The position numbers were made by a program, and so were the translations under genes. A stretch of 64,000 bases of DNA from Asticcacaulis excentricus (lineage in GTDB: Bacteria > Pseudomonadota > Alphaproteobacteria > Caulobacterales > Caulobacteraceae), in NCBI RefSeq assembly GCF_003966695.1, contig NZ_AP018829.1, positions 227,368 through 291,367 of the forward strand. Reading direction: 5' to 3'. This document shows, piece by piece, positions 26,086-34,540 of this stretch. How positions within the stretch are numbered: the stretch's first letter is position 1; each line of letters begins with the position of its first letter. Under the pieces are notes generated by a model. It ran no database searches. It was not told the DNA's origin and was given only the letters and a program-made list of their open reading frames with translations.

Positions 26086-26175
26086 CGTTAGGTGGAACGC
26101 CATTTCGCTCTACATTTTTGTTTTGTCGCGATGTTTTTTCGGAGAACCGCTCACACTTTTCCGCACATCGCTCTA
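26073..26175 (-). repeat. Two-hairpin intergenic repeat, copy 5
   Basis: Hairpin B (AGAGCGAAATG with CATTTCGCTCT, 11 bp), linker TTTTTGTTTTGTCGC, then hairpin A with one loop-side change (TTCGGAGAACCG). It ends 14 bp before the start codon of the FAH-family gene, so any transcript from upstream must pass through it. Confidence 0.9.
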
Positions 26176-26189
26176 CATAAGGAAACCCC

Positions 26190-27032
26190 ATGAAACTGCT
26201 GCGTTTTGGTCAGCCCGGTCAGGAAAAGCCCGGCCTGCTCGATGGCGAAGGCCGTATCCGCGACCTGAGCGGCGTTGTCGCCGACATCACCGGTGCTACC
26301 TTGTCGGATGAGGCGTTGGCCAAGCTAAAAGCCATCGACCCGGCCACCCTGCCGCTGGCCCCCGAAGGCGTGCGCTATGGGCCTTGCGTAGCGGGTGTGG
26401 GGAAATTCCTGTGCATCGGCCTCAACTATGCCGACCACGCCGCCGAATCGAACCTGCCCATCCCTGAAGAGCCGGTCCTGTTTTCCAAGACAACCTCGTG
26501 CATTATCGGCCCCAATGATGAGGTGAAAAAACCGCGCGGTTCGACCAAGCTCGACTGGGAAGTCGAACTTGGCATCGTGATCGGCAAGACGGCTTCTTAC
26601 GCGACCGAAGCCGAGGCCGAAGCCTGCATCGCCGGCTACTGCACCATCAATGACGTCTCTGAGCGTGCGTTTCAGTTGGAACGCGGCGGCACCTGGGACA
26701 AGGGCAAGGGCTGCGACACCTTCGGCCCCATCGGCCCGTGGTTGGTGACGCGCGACGAAGTCGCCGACCCGACCAATCTCAAAATGTGGCTGAGCGTCAA
26801 CGGCAAGACCTATCAGGACGGTTCGACCGCCACCATGATCTTCAAGCCGGCCTTTATCGTCTCTTATGTGTCTCAGTTCATGAGCCTGCATCCGGGCGAT
26901 GTCATTTCGACCGGTACGCCGCCGGGCGTCGGTCTGGGCCAAAAGCCGCCGGTCTATCTGGAGGTCGGTGACGTGATGGAGTTGGGCATCGAAGGCCTCG
27001 GCACCCAAAAGCAGACGGTTATTGCAGCCTAA
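26190..27032 (+). CDS. Fumarylacetoacetate hydrolase (FAH) family protein
   Basis: A cytoplasmic 280-residue enzyme. The C-terminal FAH fold carries the metal-binding pattern: GLNYADHAAE, LDWEVELGIVIGKTA with the E-x-E ligands, the following Asp in TINDVSER, and STGTPPGVGLGQKPP near the end. Members hydrolyse or decarboxylate 2-keto acids with a 4-keto or acyl group. Bacterial relatives of this length include 2,4-diketo-3-deoxy-L-fuconate hydrolase and ureidoglycolate-lyase-like proteins. In a rhamnose-containing pectin locus the deoxysugar reading is attractive but not proven. AAGGAAACCCC precedes the ATG. Confidence 0.85.
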   Translation: MKLLRFGQPGQEKPGLLDGEGRIRDLSGVVADITGATLSDEALAKLKAIDPATLPLAPEGVRYGPCVAGVGKFLCIGLNYADHAAESNLPIPEEPVLFSKTTSCIIGPNDEVKKPRGSTKLDWEVELGIVIGKTASYATEAEAEACIAGYCTINDVSERAFQLERGGTWDKGKGCDTFGPIGPWLVTRDEVADPTNLKMWLSVNGKTYQDGSTATMIFKPAFIVSYVSQFMSLHPGDVISTGTPPGVGLGQKPPVYLEVGDVMELGIEGLGTQKQTVIAA

Positions 27033-27090
27033 GTCTGAGCCAGTGTGTACAAAACAAACGCCGGTCCCTGTCTGCAGATCGGCGCTTTTG

Positions 27091-27300
27091 TTTAGCGAAG
27101 ACCTGAAGGCCATCGACGTGCCCGTGCTGATCCTGCACGGCGACGACGACCAGATTGTCCCGGTCAAGGCCTTGGCGCTTGAAGCCATCAAGCTGGTAAA
27201 GAACGGCATGCTGAAAATCTATCCGGGCCTGTCGCACGGTATGCTGACCATCAATGCCGACCTGCTGAACGCCGACATGCTCGCGTTCATTCAAAAATGA
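27091..27300 (+). pseudogene. 3' fragment of an alpha/beta-hydrolase (haloperoxidase-like)
   Basis: Only the C-terminal 69 codons of a cofactor-free haloperoxidase-type hydrolase remain: FSEDLKAIDVPVLILHGDDD then QIVPVKALALEAIKLVKNG and KIYPGLSHGMLTINADLLNA. The last catalytic Asp (GDDDQ) and His (SHGM) are kept, but the nucleophile Ser half is absent. The sequence joins unrelated bases at about 27085, 53 bp after the FAH stop. Its end overlaps the convergent kinase gene by 10 bp. Most likely a deletion removed the front half. Confidence 0.75.
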
Positions 27301-28097
27301 TCGACTCGGCGACTTAAGTCCAGACAGATCGTCAGACTTGCATGGCGCGGCATATCCTCTAGGATATGCCGCGTCAGGCGTTCATAGTGAGCGATAAAGC
27401 GCCTCAGCGCCGCCGCGTCCATCAGGCCGGAAGTGTCGCGGCCTTCGGCCTGTAATCTGTGGCGCAGGGCGTCTTCCTGCTGGGAGCGCCAGCCCTGCAC
27501 CACGTCGAAACCGGGCGCGGCCAGCAGGATCAGCCGGTCTATCCGCGCAAAAAGATCGGCATAGGCTCCGCCCAACTGTTGATTCACATAGGCCCGCCAC
27601 ACCCCGTCCGGGTCTTCATCGCGCTCCAGCGTATTGACCGGCGTGTGTAAGGCGCTCTCCCGCTGTGGGCGCGCCCCGACGCACCAGCCTTCGAACAGGA
27701 TCAGGTCCGGTGCGGTGATATGCGGCCAGTCGTGACGCGGCACCGGGTGATCCGTCGCCTTGTCAAAGCGTGGCAAGGCGGCCCCCTCTCCGGCTTTCAG
27801 CGCCTCAAGCACGGACAACCCCAGACCGACATCGTGCGTGCCCGGCACACCGCGCGTGGCAAACAGAGGATGGACCGAAACGGGCCGGCGCTCTGGCGGC
27901 AAATACAGGTCATCCAGCGACAGGACGGCGACGCGCAGGCCCCGCTCGGCAAAGTCTTGGTGCACGGCTTCGGCAATGGTTGATTTTCCACAGCCCTGCG
28001 CCCCGCACAGGCCGATCAACCGCGCCCCTTCCCTGCGCCAGCCGTCGATAGCGTCTACGACCAGACGGGCCGCCGGGAGATCAGGCAAGGGGGTCAA
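27291..28097 (-). CDS. Glycerate kinase, D-glycerate 3-kinase type
   Basis: A 268-residue P-loop kinase. Walker A is GLCGAQGCGKSTIAEAV (about 29-45), followed by LSLDDLYLPPERR and FEGWCVGARPQ, the two phrases that mark the plant-type GLYK/YggC kinase family. It phosphorylates D-glycerate to 3-phosphoglycerate using ATP in the cytoplasm. The gene overlaps the upstream hydroxyacid dehydrogenase by 17 bp, so the two are one operon. Together they would convert hydroxypyruvate or glyoxylate-derived carbon to a glycolytic intermediate. Confidence 0.82.
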   Translation of the reverse strand: MTPLPDLPAARLVVDAIDGWRREGARLIGLCGAQGCGKSTIAEAVHQDFAERGLRVAVLSLDDLYLPPERRPVSVHPLFATRGVPGTHDVGLGLSVLEALKAGEGAALPRFDKATDHPVPRHDWPHITAPDLILFEGWCVGARPQRESALHTPVNTLERDEDPDGVWRAYVNQQLGGAYADLFARIDRLILLAAPGFDVVQGWRSQQEDALRHRLQAEGRDTSGLMDAAALRRFIAHYERLTRHILEDMPRHASLTICLDLSRRVDHF

Positions 28098-29049
28098 TCA
28101 GCGGCTCCCCGGCAAAGAAGCGATCGAGATTATAGGCAGCCCGCAGGCCCATCTCGTCGCGGGTTTCGCGCGTCGCCGAGCCCAGATGCGGCAAGAGGAC
28201 GACATTATCGAGCGCCAGCAGGTCCGGATGCACCTGCGGTTCGCGCTCATAGACATCGAGCCCGGCGCCCCAGATCGTCCCGGCCTTCAACGCCTTCGCC
28301 AGATCGGCCTCATGCACGACCGAACCGCGCGCCGTATTGATCAGAATGGCCAACGGCTTCATCAGGCCCAGCAATCGCGCATTGACCAGATGCCGCGTCG
28401 CCTCACCGCCCGGCGTATGCAACGACAGCACATCGGCTTCGGCGGCCAGAGTCTCGAGCGAGTCCACATAACGCGCCCCAAGCCGCGCCTCGATCTCCGG
28501 CGCGACACGGTGGCGGCTGTGATAGGCAATCTGCATCCCCAGCGCCGTTTGCGCCTTACAGGCCGTCGCCTGACCGATCCGCCCAAAGCCGACAAGGCCC
28601 AGCGTCTTGCCCTTTAAGCCCTGCCCCAGAAACTGCGTCGGCTTCCAGCCGTTCCAGCGCCCGTCGCGCAAACCGCGTTCGGCCTCTGACGCCCGTCGGC
28701 TGGTCATCAGCATCAGCAACAGAGCAATCTCGGCCGTCGCTTCGGTCAGGACATCGGGCGTATTGGAGACGCGGATTCCCGCCGCCTTCGCCGCTTCAAG
28801 ATCGATATGTTCAAACCCCGCGCCGAAATTGGCGATCATGCGCACCCGCGTGCCAGGCCGCAAAATCTCTTTGGTGAGTTTATCCGTCACGGTCGGGCAC
28901 AGGGCGTCGTAATCGTCCATAGCCGCGATCAGTTGCGCCTGCGTCAACGGCACGCCCGTCTCATTGACCGCCACCTCATAACGGTCTTTCAGATAGGCGA
29001 AAGCCCCATCGGGCCATGAACGGGTCAGCAGAATGCGGGGACGGGACAT
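28081..29049 (-). CDS. D-2-hydroxyacid dehydrogenase (glyoxylate/hydroxypyruvate reductase type)
   Basis: A 322-residue NAD(P)-dependent oxidoreductase. The Rossmann motif is GLVGFGRIGQATACKA (about 151-166). Catalytic residues are in NTARGSVVHEADL (Arg), LDVYEREPQVHPDLLALDNV (Glu) and LLPHLGSAT (His). ANFGAGFEHIDLEAAKAAGI is typical of the glyoxylate/hydroxypyruvate reductase branch. Its overlap with a glycerate kinase gene strengthens the hydroxypyruvate-reductase reading. The start at 29049 follows AAGGAGTCCTC. Confidence 0.88.
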   Translation of the reverse strand: MSRPRILLTRSWPDGAFAYLKDRYEVAVNETGVPLTQAQLIAAMDDYDALCPTVTDKLTKEILRPGTRVRMIANFGAGFEHIDLEAAKAAGIRVSNTPDVLTEATAEIALLLMLMTSRRASEAERGLRDGRWNGWKPTQFLGQGLKGKTLGLVGFGRIGQATACKAQTALGMQIAYHSRHRVAPEIEARLGARYVDSLETLAAEADVLSLHTPGGEATRHLVNARLLGLMKPLAILINTARGSVVHEADLAKALKAGTIWGAGLDVYEREPQVHPDLLALDNVVLLPHLGSATRETRDEMGLRAAYNLDRFFAGEPLIDPLA

Positions 29050-29051
29050 GA

Positions 29052-29071
29052 GGACTCCTTGGCGGGAGTCC
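29052..29071 (-). promoter_or_regulatory. Hairpin that covers the ribosome binding site of the hydroxyacid dehydrogenase
   Basis: GGACTCC (29052-29058) pairs with GGAGTCC (29065-29071). On the transcript the AAGGAG ribosome site (six bases before the ATG) sits in the 3' arm and loop edge. The stem could hide the site and lower translation, or it may be a leftover terminator of the upstream gene. Confidence 0.35.
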
Positions 29072-29098
29072 CTCTTGTCCCCCTCCCCTGCCCTGAAA

Positions 29099-30109
29099 TC
29101 AATCGGGAAAACCGCTCAGGACGGTTTTGCCGATGCTGGACCCCGCCTCTATCTGTTCGTGTACGCGGATCAGGTTGGCCGCCGTGATCGGCCCGGCGTC
29201 CTGCGTCATTGTGGTGCGAATCTCACCGCGATCGACCAGAGCCGACACGGCGGCCAGCAGCCGGTGCTGTTCGATCATGTCCAGCGTCTGAAAAGCGGCG
29301 CGCGTGAACATAAATTCCCAGCTCAGCGTCACGCTTTTGCGCTTGAACGGCACGATATCGAAGTGCTCCGGATCGTCGATCAGCACAATGCGGCCTTGCG
29401 GTTTGATGAGGGTTTTGAGGGACTCGTAATGCCGGTCGCGGGCGGTCAGGCTGGCGATACAATCGACCTCGGTGAGTCCTATGCGCCGCAGTTCGTCGGC
29501 CAACGAGAGTCCATGATTGATAACGGCGTTAGCCCCCATATTTTCAACCCATTGGGCCGTTTCAGGGCGCGACGCGGTAGCGATCACGGTCAGATTTGTC
29601 AGGCGTCGGGCCAATTGAATCAATATTGATCCAACGCCGCCTGCCCCGCCGATGATCAGCAGGGTTTGCGGGGCCGCCGAGGCATCGCGTGACACCTTCA
29701 AACGCTCAAACAAAATCTCCCAGGCCGTGATGGCGGTCAGCGGCAAGGCGGCCGCTTCGGCAAAGCTCAGGGTCTGCGGTTTGGGGCCGACAAGACGGTC
29801 ATCGACAGCGTGAAACTGGGCATTCGTGCCCGACCGCGTGATATCGCCGGCGTAAAAGACCGCATCGCCGGGGCGGAACAGGGTCACTTCCGAACCCACC
29901 GACTCTACGACCCCCGCCGCATCGAATCCCAGCACGCGCGGCTGATCGTCCGACGGGGCGGCGAAGCGCCTCAACTTGGTGTCGGCGGGGTTGACCGACA
30001 CCGCTTCGACCCGAACGATCAGATCGCGCGGCCCGGCAACGGGTTTGGGCAGGTCCAGATCACGCAACACGGTGGTGGGTCCGGTTTCATTATAGCCTAT
30101 GGCCTTCAT
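29099..30109 (-). CDS. Zinc-independent MDR oxidoreductase (quinone-reductase-like)
   Basis: A 336-residue medium-chain dehydrogenase/reductase. MKAIGYNETG starts at ATG 30109 behind AAGGAGG; the frame runs 29 codons further upstream without homology. It shows RVEAVSVNPADTKLRRFAAP, LGFDAAGVVESVGSEVTLFR, the nucleotide motif GGAGGVGSILIQLAR, and a C-terminal LIRVHEQIEAGSSIGKTVLS. It lacks the Cys cluster of the structural zinc site, which fits the zinc-binding alcohol dehydrogenase/quinone oxidoreductase subgroup. It probably reduces a quinone or enone with NADPH. A LysR regulator gene lies 102 bp upstream on the same strand. Confidence 0.85.
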   Translation of the reverse strand: MKAIGYNETGPTTVLRDLDLPKPVAGPRDLIVRVEAVSVNPADTKLRRFAAPSDDQPRVLGFDAAGVVESVGSEVTLFRPGDAVFYAGDITRSGTNAQFHAVDDRLVGPKPQTLSFAEAAALPLTAITAWEILFERLKVSRDASAAPQTLLIIGGAGGVGSILIQLARRLTNLTVIATASRPETAQWVENMGANAVINHGLSLADELRRIGLTEVDCIASLTARDRHYESLKTLIKPQGRIVLIDDPEHFDIVPFKRKSVTLSWEFMFTRAAFQTLDMIEQHRLLAAVSALVDRGEIRTTMTQDAGPITAANLIRVHEQIEAGSSIGKTVLSGFPD

Positions 30110-30211
30110 CACAGCCTCCTTATAGGCAAAAGGATGATGACCGTTATCTAATCCATTCATAGAAATGTAGAATGGCCAATTCTGCATAATTTTCATTCAT
30201 AATTGAATGAT

Positions 30212-31090
30212 TTAAATATGCGAGGGCACGCTCTGGGTCACATGATCGATCAGGGCGCGCAGGCGTGCCATGGGTTTGAGATCGGCATGATAGCCCACAA
30301 ACACCTCGCGACCGGGGACCTCTTCGCCCAGATCGACCGGTACCAGTCCCAAAGGGCGCGCCATCAATGTGGGCAGCACCGCCAGACCGCGCCCGGCGGC
30401 GGCGGCCATGGCGTGAAGATCGCGGCTATTGGAGCGAAAGACCGGTCGTGCCTGCGGCAAAAGCCGTTGTAACCACACAACATCGCTGAGATGACCCAGC
30501 GCTTCGTCCATCAAAATCAACTGATGATTTTCCCCCTCACCCGCTTCCGGCAACCCATGCCGATTGAGATAGCTGGCCGAGGCATAAAGGCCATAATCGA
30601 TGCGCGTCAGCTTGCGCTGCACGGCATTGCCCTCGTCAAAGCCACCAAAGCGAAACACCAGATCGGCCTCCCGGCGGTCGAGATCCAGCGCGCGTGTATC
30701 CACCACGGCCTCGATCACCACCTGGGGGTGGGCGGCCATGAAGCCCTCAAACACCGGCATCAGAACGTGATTGAAAAACCACTCGGAAGACGACACGCGG
30801 ATCACGCCCGACAGGGCCTGTTGCGCACCCGTCAGACGCCGCGACAGGGCCAGCACCTCGTCCTCCATGGCGCGGGCGTGCTCGGCGACCGCCAGCCCCA
30901 GTCCCGTCGCCACCAGACCGCGCGTTGTCCGCTGAAACAGGCGCTCGCCAAAGGCCGTCTCCGCCGCCTCCAGACGCCGCCCCATGGTCGGCTGGCTAAG
31001 GTTCAGCGACTTACCCGCCGCCGACAGCGTGCCTTCGCGATGGATGGCCAGCACCAGTCGCAGATCGTCCCACGACAGGTTTTGCGCCAT
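30212..31090 (-). CDS. LysR-family transcriptional regulator
   Basis: A 292-residue regulator from ATG 31090 (MAQNLSWDDLRLVLAIHREG). The helix-turn-helix is TLSAAGKSLNLSQPTMGRRL (about 20-40). The effector domain follows (VIRVSSSEWFFNHVLMPVFE, then ALDLDRREADLVFRFG and GRGLAVLPTLMARPL). An upstream ATG at 31132 is possible. The gene precedes the quinone-reductase-like gene, so it likely controls that gene in response to an aromatic or quinone signal, as is common in this family. Confidence 0.88.
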   Translation of the reverse strand: MAQNLSWDDLRLVLAIHREGTLSAAGKSLNLSQPTMGRRLEAAETAFGERLFQRTTRGLVATGLGLAVAEHARAMEDEVLALSRRLTGAQQALSGVIRVSSSEWFFNHVLMPVFEGFMAAHPQVVIEAVVDTRALDLDRREADLVFRFGGFDEGNAVQRKLTRIDYGLYASASYLNRHGLPEAGEGENHQLILMDEALGHLSDVVWLQRLLPQARPVFRSNSRDLHAMAAAAGRGLAVLPTLMARPLGLVPVDLGEEVPGREVFVGYHADLKPMARLRALIDHVTQSVPSHI

Positions 31091-31197
31091 ATCCAGTCGA
31101 TTTTGAATAGAATCGGCCACGGATAACCTCAAATCTGAAATAATGAATGGAGGTTAGTCGTATTGGCCGGGAACACAAGCCCACCCAAAAACAGAAA

Positions 31198-31235
31198 GAG
31201 ACGGCGCAGCCTGTGGGGGCCTGCCACGCCGTCTC
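31198..31235 (-). terminator. Terminator of the chemoreceptor gene
   Basis: GAGACGGCG and CGCCGTCTC form a perfect 9-bp stem with a 20-base loop. On the minus strand it is followed by TTTCTGTTTTTGGG. It lies 51 bp after the chemoreceptor stop. Confidence 0.7.
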
Positions 31236-31285
31236 TCTGCAATCACGCCCTACTCACGCAACGCGACTGAAGCCTGTAGAGGGGG

Positions 31286-32974
31286 TTACGCCGCGCGTAC
31301 CGTGCTCAGGAACTGATCCATTTCGCGACGCAGGCGCTCGGCCTGTTGCGCCAGTTCCCCCGAAGAACTCAGCACCTGCGCCGCGGCATCGCCCGTCTGA
31401 CCCGAGGCCTGGGCCACACCGGTGATGTTCAGCGTCACCTCCTGCGTGCCCAGAGAGGCCTGATTGACCGCCTGAATGATCTCCTGCGTGGCGGCGGATT
31501 GCTGCTCAACGGCGGCGGAGATCATGGCGTTGGTGGTGTCGATATTCTGGATGGTCGAGGTGATGGTGCGGAAGGCGGTCGCCGCCTTGGACGTGGCCTC
31601 CTGAATCTGTCCGATACGGGCGGAGATGTCGGTTGTGGCCTTGGCGGTCTGACCCGCCAGCGCCTTGACCTCGGAAGCGACCACGGCAAAGCCCTTGCCG
31701 GCCTCGCCGGCGCGCGCCGACTCGATGGTGGCATTGAGCGCCAGCAGATTGGTTTGTCCGGCCAGGCCCGCGATCAGATCGACAATACCGTTGATCGAGG
31801 CCGCCACTTCGCTCAGTTCGTTGACCACTTCGGCCGCCGAGTCGGCCTGCGCCACCGCCGCCCGCGAGGTCTGGGCCGATGAGGCCACTTGGCGACCGAT
31901 TTCGCTGACCGATGCGCCCATTTCTTCGGCCGCCGAAGCCACGGAGGTCACATTGGTGCCCGCCTCCTCGGCGGCGGAAGATACCGCCACCGACTGCGCC
32001 GCCGTTTCCTGAGCCGTGGCACTCAGTTGCGCCGCCGAGGCCTGCATTTCGGTGGCGGCCGACGACACCATGGCGACGATCTGACCGACCGAGGCTTCGA
32101 AATCATCGGCCAGTTTCAGCATGGCGCGGCGGCGGTCTTCTTCGTTGCGGACCTTCAAGGCTTCGGCGTCCTTGCGCAGCGCCTCCGCCTCAAACAGCCC
32201 CTGACGGAAGACCTCCAGCGTCTGAGCCATGGCCCCGATTTCGTCGCCGCGCGTCTGACCTTCGATCCTGAGATCGAGCGCGCCCTTCGATACCTGCGAC
32301 ATCTGGTCAGTGATGCGGCGCAGCGAGCGCACAATGTCACCAAAGGCAATGAACGAGGCCAGGGCGGTAATCAGGACGACGACCCCGATGGAAAGGACAA
32401 GGCCCATTGTCGCCTGAGCGTGGGTTTTGGCACTCAGCGCTTCCAACTCGGCCTCATTGGACTTCTGCTTGGCGTCGATGGCGTTGCGGATGTCGGTGAT
32501 CAGGGCAGACACCGTCTTTTCCTGCTCCACCAGTTCCACCGCCAGCGTTGCACTGTCGTTCTTGAGCCCAAGGTCGACCTGACGGGTGCGGATAGTATTG
32601 GATATGGCATCAAACCGTTGTTTCAGCGGTTCAAAATCGGCCTTGTACTGCGGAGCCAGTTTGATCAGTCCCTCGTAGCGCTGGTTAAAGCGCTCATCCG
32701 CCAGTTTGATCTGCTCTACATAAAAGTCGCAGGTCTGGCTGGGGCAGGTCTGAAATCCCAAACCCGTGATGGCACCCTGAATGGCATAGACGTTCTGGTT
32801 CATGCGCGCCCCGGAGAGCAGGGCGGCGTCGTTCGATTTAATGAAGGTCTGATAAGCCCTCCCCGCGCTGGCCATATTGGCGTTTTGCCACAACGTCATG
32901 CCGATGGCTGAGATGCCAAAGGCACCGATAATGGCCAGAATCTTGGTGCCGATCTTGATATCCGACAGTTTCAT
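31286..32974 (-). CDS. Methyl-accepting chemotaxis protein
   Basis: A 562-residue membrane chemoreceptor. The ATG at 32974 ([20 protein letters not shown]) has GGAGAGG upstream. Membrane helices lie near 10-30 and 185-210 around a helical periplasmic sensor of the four-helix type. A HAMP linker follows ([20 protein letters not shown]), then the cytoplasmic signalling helices. The tip is [20 protein letters not shown] then [20 protein letters not shown], with Ala/Gln/Glu methylation sites on either side. The sensor has a close Cys pair (TCPSQTC, about 70-76). It stands alone next to the parA gene and is divergently oriented; no other che gene is in view. The ligand is unknown. Confidence 0.92.
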   Translation of the reverse strand: MKLSDIKIGTKILAIIGAFGISAIGMTLWQNANMASAGRAYQTFIKSNDAALLSGARMNQNVYAIQGAITGLGFQTCPSQTCDFYVEQIKLADERFNQRYEGLIKLAPQYKADFEPLKQRFDAISNTIRTRQVDLGLKNDSATLAVELVEQEKTVSALITDIRNAIDAKQKSNEAELEALSAKTHAQATMGLVLSIGVVVLITALASFIAFGDIVRSLRRITDQMSQVSKGALDLRIEGQTRGDEIGAMAQTLEVFRQGLFEAEALRKDAEALKVRNEEDRRRAMLKLADDFEASVGQIVAMVSSAATEMQASAAQLSATAQETAAQSVAVSSAAEEAGTNVTSVASAAEEMGASVSEIGRQVASSAQTSRAAVAQADSAAEVVNELSEVAASINGIVDLIAGLAGQTNLLALNATIESARAGEAGKGFAVVASEVKALAGQTAKATTDISARIGQIQEATSKAATAFRTITSTIQNIDTTNAMISAAVEQQSAATQEIIQAVNQASLGTQEVTLNITGVAQASGQTGDAAAQVLSSSGELAQQAERLRREMDQFLSTVRAA

Positions 32975-33295
32975 ACGCCTCTCCTGCACTGTCGACGGCA
33001 TTCATTGGCCGTCCGGGACACACCTGTTGCGTTATGGCGGCAGCCAGTGGTTAACAGGGCGGCAACCATGCGCATATCATTGGTATTTGAACTTGAGGTT
33101 GAAACCTTGCGGAAGGGTTAAAGAGGCTAACTTTTTCAAAAATTGATTAGGGCTGAGATTCCCTTTTGAAGATGGCCTTTACGCACACGGGTAAGAGCGC
33201 GGCAGGGTTAACAAAATATTTACCGCTTGGCGCGATTGAAGCTTTACGGGTACATTCTCTCGATATTTCATTCATCGGCTTTCGGAGATGTCAAA
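32975..33295. other. Divergent intergenic region upstream of parA
   Basis: This 321-bp region separates the chemoreceptor and parA. It becomes AT-rich toward parA. An imperfect palindrome GGTTAACAAAATATTTACC (33206-33224) and two ACGGGTA sequences (about 33187 and 33247) are the only patterns I see. The palindrome could be a ParA operator or a parS-like site, but this is a guess. GGAGATGTCAAA precedes the parA ATG. Confidence 0.3.
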
Positions 33296-34531
33296 ATGAA
33301 CGCAAATCATTGGAATAATGAGGGGTTTCATTCTCACCTCGCCGAAGCGGAGCGAATCACGCAACTGGCGCAGGCCGGTGAGCAGATGGTCGAGCGGTTG
33401 CGCCGCACCGCCTTTCTGCCCGGGGCGACCAAGGCGCTGAATGTGCGTCTGGGCATTGCCGAAGCGGCGGAATTGCTGGGCTGTTCCACCAACCGCATCC
33501 GCATGGCGGAGCAGGATGGCCGCCTGCCCCCGCCGCCCGAAAGCGATACGGGGCGACGTCTCGGCTATGACATCCCGGCTCTCCTCAACATGCGTCAGGT
33601 GCTGGGGGCATCGCCTCGGCGCTCACCCGAAGACCCGCCCGCCATCATCACGGTGCAGAATTTCAAGGGCGGTGTCGGCAAATCGACCGTCACCACGCAC
33701 CTGGCCCACTATCTGGCCGTTCAGGGCTATCGCGTGCTGGTCGTCGATTGCGACAGTCAGGCGACCACCACCACCCTGTTCGGCTTCAATCCGCACTTTG
33801 CCATCCGCCGCGAAGAGACGCTCTACCCCTATCTGTCGATCGAGCCGACCGAGGACAGCCTGCATTACGCGGTCAAATCGACCATCTGGCCCAATGTCGA
33901 TCTGATCCCCTCCAATCTCCAGATGTTCGATGTCGAATACGAGCTGGCGGCGGCCGGTTCCGGCGGCGGCGGCACGCTGGCTTCGCGCTTTCGCAAGCTG
34001 AAACAGGGGCTGAACGAGCTGGCGCAGGACTATGATGTGGTGCTGCTCGACCCGCCCCCGGCGCTCGGCACCATTTCGCTGGCCGTCATGCAGGCGGCCA
34101 ATGCCCTTCTGGTGCCGCTGGCCGCGACGACACCAGACTTCTGCTCGACCGTACAGTTCCTGTCGATGATGTCGCAGGTCATCACCCAGCTTCAGGAGGC
34201 CGGCATTCAGGTCGAATACGACTTCTGCCGCCTGATCTGTTCCAAGTTCAATTCCAACGACCCCAGCCACGCCATGATCCAGCGCATCATGGAGCAATCT
34301 TTCGGTCCGGCCCTGCTACCTATCCCCATATTAGAGTCCGCTGAGATCAGTCATGCGGCGCTACGCATGATGACCGTCTATGAGCTGGAAAAGCCTGTGG
34401 GGACACCGAAAACGCACAAACGCTGCCGCAGCAATATCGACGAAGCGATGGGTCAGATAGAAAAACTTATCCGCCTACGTTGGGGACGGGTGGATAATGA
34501 GAAGGGCGCGGCACTGGCCGCTGCCTTGTAA
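33296..34531 (+). CDS. parA: ParA-family partition ATPase of the replicon
   Basis: A 411-residue plasmid-type ParA that moves the replicon before division. The ATG at 33296 (MNANHWNNEGFHSHL) has GGAG upstream. An N-terminal MerR-like helix-turn-helix (about 55-105: LGIAEAAELLGCSTNRIRMA, then RRLGYDIPALLNMR) marks the long plasmid/second-chromosome ParA class that also represses its own operon. The deviant Walker A motif is NFKGGVGKSTVTTHLA (about 121-136), followed by VDCDSQATTTTLFGF and VLLDPPPALGTIS. parB follows after 9 bp, and repA after that, so the order is parA-parB-repA. Confidence 0.95.
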   Translation: MNANHWNNEGFHSHLAEAERITQLAQAGEQMVERLRRTAFLPGATKALNVRLGIAEAAELLGCSTNRIRMAEQDGRLPPPPESDTGRRLGYDIPALLNMRQVLGASPRRSPEDPPAIITVQNFKGGVGKSTVTTHLAHYLAVQGYRVLVVDCDSQATTTTLFGFNPHFAIRREETLYPYLSIEPTEDSLHYAVKSTIWPNVDLIPSNLQMFDVEYELAAAGSGGGGTLASRFRKLKQGLNELAQDYDVVLLDPPPALGTISLAVMQAANALLVPLAATTPDFCSTVQFLSMMSQVITQLQEAGIQVEYDFCRLICSKFNSNDPSHAMIQRIMEQSFGPALLPIPILESAEISHAALRMMTVYELEKPVGTPKTHKRCRSNIDEAMGQIEKLIRLRWGRVDNEKGAALAAAL

Positions 34532-34540
34532 GGAGGTCTT

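Noticed and set aside
33206..33224. GGTTAACAAAATATTTACC as parS
   Set aside because: The arms are short and imperfect and I see no second copy; it is noted only in the region entry.
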